From positions 1-61,166 of the forward strand of contig CAJUSM010000006.1 of assembly GCA_910588935.1 (NCBI GenBank): a stretch of DNA of 61,166 nt. The letters run 5' to 3'. A program made the position numbers and the translations under genes. Shown here piece after piece: positions 55,712 through 61,166 of the stretch. Source of the stretch: an uncultured Oscillospiraceae bacterium. GTDB lineage: Bacteria; Bacillota; Clostridia; Oscillospirales; Acutalibacteraceae. Within the stretch, counting starts at the first letter, position 1. Every line of letters starts with the position of its first letter. The notes beneath the pieces were generated by a model. It was not told the DNA's origin. It saw only the letters and a program-made list of their open reading frames with translations, and searched no databases.

Positions 55712-57232
55712 ATGGAATATATCATTGGCATCGACCTGGGTACCAGCGGCACCAAAACCGTGCTTTTCGACCGCCAGGGAACCCCTGTGGCCAGCGCCAC
55801 CCAAGAGTATCCCCTTTACCAGCCGGAAAACGGCTGGGCAGAGCAGGACCCCAGGGACTGGTGGAACGCCGCCGCCCAAACCCTGGCCCAGGTGATTGCC
55901 AAAAGCCGGGTAGACCCCAAAGACATTGGGGCCGTAGGCCTTTCTGGGCAAATGCATGGCCTGGTTATGCTGGACAAAGAGGGCAATGTGCTGCGCCGGT
56001 CCATTATATGGTGCGACCAGCGCAGCGGAAAGCAGTGTGAGGAGATTACAGAAAAGGTGGGCAGGGAAAAGCTGATTCACATTACCGCCAACCCGGCCCT
56101 TACCGGCTTTACCGCTGCCAAGCTGCTGTGGGTGCGGGAAAACCAGCCCCAGCTCTATGCCCGGTGCGCCCATGTTCTGCTGCCCAAGGACTATGTGCGC
56201 TATATGCTAACCGGCCAGTTTGCCACCGAGGTCTCCGACGCCTCTGGCATGCAGCTGCTGGATGTGCCCAACCGGTGCTGGAGCCAGGAGCTGCTGGGCC
56301 TGCTGGACATTGACCCTGCCCTGCTGGCCAAGGTTTACGAATCGCCAGAAATTACAGGCACAGTGACAAAGGCCGCCGGGGCGCTGACAGGGCTGGCCCC
56401 AGGCACCCCGGTGGTAGGGGGCGCGGGAGACAACGCCGCCGCGGCTGTGGGCACAGGGGTTGTAGCGGACGGCAAGGCCTTTACCACCCTTGGCACCTCT
56501 GGGGTGGTGTTTGCCCACACAGATAAGCTCGCTATTGACCCCAAAGGCCGGGTGCATACCTTTTGCTGCGCGGTGCCCGGGGCCTGGCATGTAATGGGGG
56601 TAACCCAGGGGGCGGGGCTTTCGCTTAAGTGGTTCCGAGACAATTTCTGCTCGCCAGAGATGGTTGCGGCCCAGGGCCTGGGCATAGACCCCTATGTGCT
56701 GCTGGACCGCCAGGCGGCCCGGTCGCCCATTGGCTGCCAAAAGCTGCTTTACCTGCCCTACCTAATGGGCGAGCGCACCCCCCACCTAGACCCGGACTGC
56801 CGGGGCGTGTTTTTTGGCCTCTCTGCCATACACCAGCGCCAGGACCTGCTTCGGGCGGTGATGGAAGGGGTGGTTTACTCCCAGCGGGACAGCATGGAGG
56901 TGCTCAGGGAAATGGGCATTCACCCCCAGGAAATGCTGGCCTGCGGCGGCGGCGCCTCGCCCCTATGGCGGCAGATGCTGGCGGATGTGTACGGCTGCCC
57001 GGTCCAGACCGTCCAGTCCAAGGAGGGCCCAGCCCTGGGCGCCGCCATTCTGGCGGCGGTGGGCGCGGGGCTGTATCCCTCGGTGCAGGAGGCATGCCAG
57101 GCGCTGATTAAGGTGAACGAGCCCCAAAACCCGGCGCCGGAAAACGCCCGGGAGTACGAGAAATATTACCAGGTGTACAGAAGCCTGTATCCAGCGATGA
57201 AAGAGAGCTTCCGGCAGCTGGCAAACCTATAG
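55712..57232 (+). CDS. xylB: Xylulokinase
   Basis: 506 residues. It makes xylulose-5-phosphate from xylulose and ATP. The N-terminal domain has GIDLGTSGTKTVLFD, the substrate motif GLSGQMHGLVMLD with SIIWCDQRSG, and the C-terminal domain has VVGGAGDNAAAAVGTG, TTLGTSGVVF and GGGASPLWRQMLADVY. The GQMHG motif is the hallmark of xylulokinases. A xylose isomerase gene is not in the window. AAAAGGAGC precedes the ATG at 55712. It is a different FGGY kinase from the one in the sugar operon. Confidence 0.93.
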   Translation: MEYIIGIDLGTSGTKTVLFDRQGTPVASATQEYPLYQPENGWAEQDPRDWWNAAAQTLAQVIAKSRVDPKDIGAVGLSGQMHGLVMLDKEGNVLRRSIIWCDQRSGKQCEEITEKVGREKLIHITANPALTGFTAAKLLWVRENQPQLYARCAHVLLPKDYVRYMLTGQFATEVSDASGMQLLDVPNRCWSQELLGLLDIDPALLAKVYESPEITGTVTKAAGALTGLAPGTPVVGGAGDNAAAAVGTGVVADGKAFTTLGTSGVVFAHTDKLAIDPKGRVHTFCCAVPGAWHVMGVTQGAGLSLKWFRDNFCSPEMVAAQGLGIDPYVLLDRQAARSPIGCQKLLYLPYLMGERTPHLDPDCRGVFFGLSAIHQRQDLLRAVMEGVVYSQRDSMEVLREMGIHPQEMLACGGGASPLWRQMLADVYGCPVQTVQSKEGPALGAAILAAVGAGLYPSVQEACQALIKVNEPQNPAPENAREYEKYYQVYRSLYPAMKESFRQLANL

Positions 57233-57278
57233 GGCGGGGGAAAAGCACCGCCCCAAACGCCAAAGGGCGTCCCCCGCC
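57233..57278 (+). terminator. Nested hairpin between xylB and degV
   Basis: GGCGGGGG and CCCCCGCC enclose ACGCC-aaag-GGCGT. It begins directly after the xylB stop and lacks a T run, so it may be an RNA stabiliser or partial terminator. Confidence 0.5.
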
Positions 57279-57319
57279 ATTTGGCCCCACTATTTCAACC
57301 ACAAAGGAAGTTTGAAACC

Positions 57320-58216
57320 ATGCCTGACCATAAAATCATCCTCAGCGCCGACAGTACCTGCGACCTGGGGGAAGAGCTAAAAGCCCGCTATCATGTTCAC
57401 TACTACCCTTTCCACATCATCCTGGAGGAAAAGGATTACCAGGACAATGTGGACATCACTGTAAACGAGATTTTCGCCGCCTACCACCGCCGCAAGGCCC
57501 TCCCCCGCACAGCGGCCATCAATATGGGAGAGTATATAGACTATTTCCAGGGCTGGGTCAGCGAGGGCTGGGATGTAATCCACCTAAACCTGGGCGGGGC
57601 CATTTCCAGCGCCCATAAAAACTGCCTGCTGGCCGCCGAAGAGCTGGCCCGCTCTGGGGCCCCGGGCAGGGTGTACCCCATCGACAGCTTCAGCCTTTCC
57701 ACTGGCATTGCCCTGCAGGTAATTGACGCCGGGGATATGATTGCCGAGGGCCTGCCTGCCAGGGAAATTGCCCAAAGGCTCCAGGACAACCGCTCCCATA
57801 TTCATGCCAGCTTTATTTTAGATACCCTGGATTTTATGCGGGCCGGGGGCCGCTGCTCCACTGTGGCCGCTGTCGGCGCCAATCTCCTCAGCCTAAAGCC
57901 CTGCATCGAGGTGGACAACACCAACGGCAGCATGCATGTGGGCAAAAAGTACCGGGGCAGCCTGCAAAAGGTGCTGGGGGCCTATGTAAAGGACAAGCTG
58001 GCCCAGTACGAGGATGTGAAAAGGGACCATATTTTTATTACCTACTCCACCATTTCCCCTGAGCTGGAGCAGTATGTCCGGGAGACCATCCAGTCTCTTA
58101 TGGAGTTTGGGGAGATACATACCACCCGGGCCAGCTGCACCATTGCCAGCCACTGCGGGCCCAACACCCTGGGCATCCTTTTTGAAACCAAGCGTTCTTC
58201 CGGGAGGCATATATGA
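57320..58216 (+). CDS. DegV-family fatty-acid-binding protein
   Basis: 298 residues. It begins KIILSADSTCDLGEELKARY, the standard DegV start. It has the fatty-acid pocket residues around LNLGGAISSAHKNC, the IDSFSLSTG segment and the C-terminal SHCGPNTLGILF. Family members bind fatty acids and some (FakB) present them to a kinase for phospholipid synthesis. No fakA is present nearby. The ATG at 57320 has AAAGGAAG upstream. It overlaps the membrane-protein gene by four bases. Confidence 0.92.
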   Translation: MPDHKIILSADSTCDLGEELKARYHVHYYPFHIILEEKDYQDNVDITVNEIFAAYHRRKALPRTAAINMGEYIDYFQGWVSEGWDVIHLNLGGAISSAHKNCLLAAEELARSGAPGRVYPIDSFSLSTGIALQVIDAGDMIAEGLPAREIAQRLQDNRSHIHASFILDTLDFMRAGGRCSTVAAVGANLLSLKPCIEVDNTNGSMHVGKKYRGSLQKVLGAYVKDKLAQYEDVKRDHIFITYSTISPELEQYVRETIQSLMEFGEIHTTRASCTIASHCGPNTLGILFETKRSSGRHI

Positions 58217-58875
58217 AAGACTATTTACAGCGATTTTCCGGCCAGGGGCTGGTAAGGCGCACCCTTGTTATGCTGCTGGCGGTGGTTTTTATGGGCATGG
58301 GCGTGGGCTTTTTTATGCTGGCGGCCATGGGCAGCGACCCTTTTTCTACCCTAAACCTGGGGGTTTCCTCTAAAATCGGCCTGAGCTTTGGCGCCTGGCA
58401 GGCCATTTTAAACATTGTTATGCTGCTGGCCATTGTGTTTGTAGACCGGTCTAAGCTGGGGCTGGGCACCATTGGCAATATGTTCCTGGTGGGTTTTTCC
58501 GCAGATATCACCGGCTGGCTGCTGCGCCAGGTGATCGATGCCGCGGCCCTGGGGATTCCCGCCCGGGTGGGCATGACCCTGCTGGGGGTTTCTATGCAGC
58601 TGGTGGGCTGTTCCTTTTACGTAACCTGCAGCCTGGGCATGGCCCCCTATGATTGCCTAAGCTATATTGTGCCCGAGCGCACCAAAATCCCCTTTCGGTG
58701 GTGGCGCATTTTCACCGATATGGTCTGCGTGGGGGTAGGCTTTGCCTGCGGGGCCGCCATAGGGATTGGCACGCTGATTATGGCCTTTGGCACAGGGCCA
58801 ATTTTGCCCCTGTTAAACCGGTATGTTTCAGAGCCCTTGCTCCGCGCGGAGGAATACAGGGAGAAAGGGGCGTAA
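58213..58875 (+). CDS. YczE/YitT-like integral membrane protein
   Basis: 220 residues with about five or six membrane segments (for example LVMLLAVVFMGMGVGFFMLA, then ILNIVMLLAIVFV). The motif MGSDPFSTLNLGVS and SLGMAPYDCLSYIV are typical of the YczE/YyaS/YitT superfamily. The function is unknown; some relatives may be transporters. It is translated with degV through an ATGA overlap. No substrate can be inferred except that lipid-related neighbours are present. Confidence 0.85.
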   Translation: MKDYLQRFSGQGLVRRTLVMLLAVVFMGMGVGFFMLAAMGSDPFSTLNLGVSSKIGLSFGAWQAILNIVMLLAIVFVDRSKLGLGTIGNMFLVGFSADITGWLLRQVIDAAALGIPARVGMTLLGVSMQLVGCSFYVTCSLGMAPYDCLSYIVPERTKIPFRWWRIFTDMVCVGVGFACGAAIGIGTLIMAFGTGPILPLLNRYVSEPLLRAEEYREKGA

Positions 58876-58887
58876 GCCCAGGGGCTC

Positions 58888-58917
58888 TTGACAATTTTAC
58901 TGTGATAAGCTTACAAT
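58888..58917 (+). promoter_or_regulatory. Promoter of the TetM-like gene
   Basis: TTGACA, 18 bp, TACAAT, about 30 bp before the TTG start. A leader this short leaves no room for the attenuator peptide found upstream of mobile tetM genes. Confidence 0.7.
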
Positions 58918-58950
58918 GATCTCAATATTTCCAGAAAAGAGCTGATCCCC

Positions 58951-60945
58951 TTGCCCGCTAAAACCCTAAACCTGGGCATTGTTGCCCATGCGGACGCTGG
59001 CAAAACCACCCTAACCGAGCAGCTGCTGTTTCACACCGGGGTCATTCGCGCCCCAGGCAGCGTAGACCAGGGCACAGCCTTTACCGACGGCATGGAGATT
59101 GAGCGCCGCCGGGGCATTTCGGTGCGCACAGCCTGCGCCTCTGTGGCCTGGAAGGGCTGCCGCCTAAACCTGATAGACGCCCCTGGCCACGCGGACTTTC
59201 TCAGCGAGGTAGAGCGCTCTTTGGCTGTGCTGGATTCCGCTGTTTTGGTGGTTTCCGCCGTAGAGGGGGTGCAGCCCCAAACCCGCCTGCTGCTAGAGGC
59301 CATCCGCCGGGCCCGGCTGCCCTGCTTTCTGTTTTTTAATAAGCTGGACCGGGCCGGCAGCAATTGGGAGCTGGCCCTGGCCCAGGCCCAGGAGGCCGGA
59401 GGAATCCCCTGCCTGCCTTTGTGCGGCTGCACGGCCCAGGGCGGCGGCCAGGTCCAGGTGGCGCCCCAAAATTTTCAGGATTCCGCCTGGCGGGAGGGGG
59501 CGGTGCTTGCCTGCGGGGATGACAGCCTGCTGGAGGCGTTTTTAGCCAATTCCCTCACCGGCGGGGCCCTGGAACAGGCTTTGGCCCAGAAAATTGCTCA
59601 GGGAGAATTATATCCCGCGGTATGCGGGGCCTCTAAGTATGGCCTGGGGATAGAGCCCCTGCTGGACGCTGTGTGCCGCCTGCTGCCGGAGCCCCCGCCC
59701 CTGGGCCAAGAGCTCTGCGCCCGGGTTTATAAGGTAGAGCGGGATCCGGCCTTGGGCAAGGCCGCCTATATCCGTGTGTTCGCCGGGGAGGTTCGCAACC
59801 GTCAGGCGGTTTCCCTGTGCCCGGCAGAAGAGGCGGGGCAGGGGGAGAAGCCAGAGGAGGAAAAGGTAACCCGGGTGCGGCTGGTAGAGGGCCGGCGGCT
59901 GACAGACGGGGAAAGGGCCGGGCCCAACGACATTGCCGTAATTTACGGCCTAGAATCGGTGCGGGCCGGAGATCTGCTGGGGGCCCCTCTTCCTGGCCTG
60001 CGGGCCTACCGCCTGGCCCAGCCCCTGCTGCTCTCCCGGGTAGAGCCGGCAGACCCAAAGGACCTGCCCCGGCTGGTCCGGGCCCTGCGGGAGCTGGAGG
60101 AGGAGGACCCGGCCCTTGGCTGCGAGTGGAACCGGGAAAAGCAGGAGCTTTGGGCCAGGCTTACCGGCAAGCTACAGGTAGAGGTGCTGGAGGCCCTGCT
60201 CCTTCAGCGCTGGGGGCTTCAGGCCCGGTTTGGGGAGCCCTCGGTTATTTACCGGGAGACCCCGGCAGGCCCTGGAGAGGGCTTTGAGTCTTACACCTGG
60301 CCCAAGCCCTGCTGGGCGGAGCTGCGCTTTGTGGTAGAGCCCCTGCCCAGAGGCGCGGGGCTAGAGTACCGCTGCCTGGTCTCCCCGGGGAAACTGCCCT
60401 ACCGGTACCAGGCCCATGTGCGCGCCGCCGTGCCCAGGGCGCTAAAGCAGGGCATTCGGGGCTGGCAGGTAACAGACCTGCGGGTAACCCTGGTTGACGG
60501 CACCTGGCATCATGTGCATACCCATCCGCTGGACTTTTTTGTGGCCACGCCTATGGGCTTGATGAACGCCCTGAAAAACGCCGGCTCGCAGCTGCTGGAG
60601 CCAGTGCTCCGGGTGGAGATGAGCGGGCCCCAGGCGCTGCTGGGCAAGGCCATGGGCCTGCTCTCCACCCGGCGGGGAGAGTTTGACCCAGCGGACATTG
60701 AGGAGGGCAAATTTCGGCTAAGGGCCCTGGTGCCGGCGGCGGAGGCCATGGAGCTGCCGGTTGAGTTCGCCTCGGCCACAGGGGGCCAGGGGATGTACAG
60801 CGCCCGGCTCTTCCGCTACCAAAATTGCCCGGCAGGGCTGGGGGCCAGCCGGGAGCGCATTGGTCCGGATCCCCTGGACCGGCCTAGGTTCATATTGGCG
60901 GCCAGGTCCGCGCTTCAGGAAAACCATGGAAACCAGTTGGCATAA
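58951..60945 (+). CDS. TetM/TetW-type ribosomal protection GTPase
   Basis: 664 residues. G1 is AHADAGKTTLTEQLLFHTG, switch I RRRGISVRTACASVAWKG, G3 DAPGHADFLSEV and G4 NKLDRAG. Domains II-V follow. The domain IV region WHHVHTHPLDFFVATPMGL and C-terminal GEFDPADIEEGKFRLRALVP match the family. It is about 25 residues longer than TetM and clearly divergent, so it may be a chromosomal translation GTPase or a weak tetracycline protector rather than acquired TetM. The start is TTG at 58951 with a weak AAAAGAG SD. GC content is like the rest of the window, which argues against recent transfer. Confidence 0.87.
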   Translation: MPAKTLNLGIVAHADAGKTTLTEQLLFHTGVIRAPGSVDQGTAFTDGMEIERRRGISVRTACASVAWKGCRLNLIDAPGHADFLSEVERSLAVLDSAVLVVSAVEGVQPQTRLLLEAIRRARLPCFLFFNKLDRAGSNWELALAQAQEAGGIPCLPLCGCTAQGGGQVQVAPQNFQDSAWREGAVLACGDDSLLEAFLANSLTGGALEQALAQKIAQGELYPAVCGASKYGLGIEPLLDAVCRLLPEPPPLGQELCARVYKVERDPALGKAAYIRVFAGEVRNRQAVSLCPAEEAGQGEKPEEEKVTRVRLVEGRRLTDGERAGPNDIAVIYGLESVRAGDLLGAPLPGLRAYRLAQPLLLSRVEPADPKDLPRLVRALRELEEEDPALGCEWNREKQELWARLTGKLQVEVLEALLLQRWGLQARFGEPSVIYRETPAGPGEGFESYTWPKPCWAELRFVVEPLPRGAGLEYRCLVSPGKLPYRYQAHVRAAVPRALKQGIRGWQVTDLRVTLVDGTWHHVHTHPLDFFVATPMGLMNALKNAGSQLLEPVLRVEMSGPQALLGKAMGLLSTRRGEFDPADIEEGKFRLRALVPAAEAMELPVEFASATGGQGMYSARLFRYQNCPAGLGASRERIGPDPLDRPRFILAARSALQENHGNQLA

Positions 60946-60956
60946 AAAGGTTTATG

Positions 60957-60968
60957 ATAAACAAGCCC
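60957..60968 (+). repeat. Extra half-end of a MITE-like element beside copy C
   Basis: ATAAACAAGCCC, the outer end of the inverted repeat, joined through TA to the left end of copy C. Together they make a 22-bp palindrome at 60959-60980. Confidence 0.6.
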
Positions 60969-61133
60969 TAGGGCTTGTTTGAAAAATCGAAAACGCCGTC
61001 TTTTTACCCAGAAGCAACCATCTTCTGCGTCGAAAATCCTCGTAATACGCAAGTATTACTTGCGGTTTTCTCCTTGAAACTGACCGCTTCTGGTCAAAAT
61101 TCCGTCATTTCCTCTATTTTCAAACAAGCCCTA
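60969..61133 (+). repeat. MITE-like element, copy C (165 bp, TA-flanked)
   Basis: TA-GGGCTTGTTTGAAAA left end, TTTTCAAACAAGCCC-TA right end. The hairpin GTAATAC-gcaa-GTATTAC is at 61042-61059. It is nearly identical to copy B in the opposite orientation. It lies 13 bp before the SD of the next gene. Confidence 0.85.
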
Positions 61134-61161
61134 GTCTATATTTTTAAGGAGGTTCTCTCTT

Positions 61162-61166
61162 ATGCA
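61162..61166 (+). CDS. Start of a further gene (cut by the right edge)
   Basis: ATGCA with AAGGAGG at 61146-61152. Only the start codon is inside the window, so no product can be given. Any promoter must be inside or upstream of copy C. Confidence 0.6.

Overview
The window looks like chromosomal core DNA from a strictly anaerobic, moderately GC-rich Firmicute of class Clostridia. The Oscillospiraceae/Ruminococcaceae group is my best guess; this is an inference and no species is assigned. The grounds are a spo0A homologue, Firmicute-type promoters and strong Shine-Dalgarno (SD) sites, ferredoxin-linked 2-oxoacid oxidoreductases, several 4Fe-4S proteins, and a rpoB-rpoC-rpsL-rpsG-fusA-tuf block. 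I saw no tRNA, rRNA, CRISPR array, prophage or intact transposase.

Layout. 1-2388 (minus): carA, a Nudix hydrolase and the start of carB. 2614-9650 (minus): an arylpyruvate/aryl-CoA operon (acyl-CoA ligase, Dabb protein, iorA, iorB, a nitroreductase-like protein, paaK and a tandem-ACT protein) from one promoter at 9706-9735. 9895-11646 (plus): a GH2 glycosidase. 12033-12794 (plus): spo0A, whose receiver domain has lost its phosphorylation chemistry. 12992-15631 (minus): a Ca2+ P-type ATPase. 15813-28987 (plus): a PAP2 phosphatase, then RNA polymerase, ribosomal protein and elongation factor genes. 29040-41046: GNAT, HAD, metallo-beta-lactamase-fold and methyltransferase genes, the pyrE and rsmE-HAD-SDR genes, phosphoglucomutase, a tiny membrane protein, an aldo/keto reductase-ferredoxin fusion, and an ECF sigma/anti-sigma pair. 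41200-48565 (minus): a sugar operon of LacI regulator, COG2407 isomerase, two-piece transketolase, FGGY kinase and a DUF5060/apiosidase-like glycosidase. 48997-50193: an EF-hand protein. 50282-55487 (minus): trxA-trxB, then glpA, a glpB-like gene, DUF1667 and a HAD phosphatase. 55712-60945 (plus): xylulokinase, DegV, a YczE-like membrane protein and a TetM-type ribosomal protection GTPase. A new gene begins at 61162.

Most notable. (1) Spo0A keeps an intact DNA-binding domain, but the phospho-acceptor Asp is Glu, an Mg-binding Asp is Ser and the conserved Lys is Ser; two TGNCGAA boxes lie upstream. (2) Three copies of a 165-197 bp TA-flanked element with GGGCTTGTTTGAAAA ends carry an internal hairpin whose stem covaries between copies under a GNRA loop. 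One copy makes the stop codon of iorB. (3) The sugar operon has the enzyme set expected for a D-apiose-type isomerase, kinase and transketolase route. (4) A second, modular intergenic repeat occurs near carB and near 30 kb.
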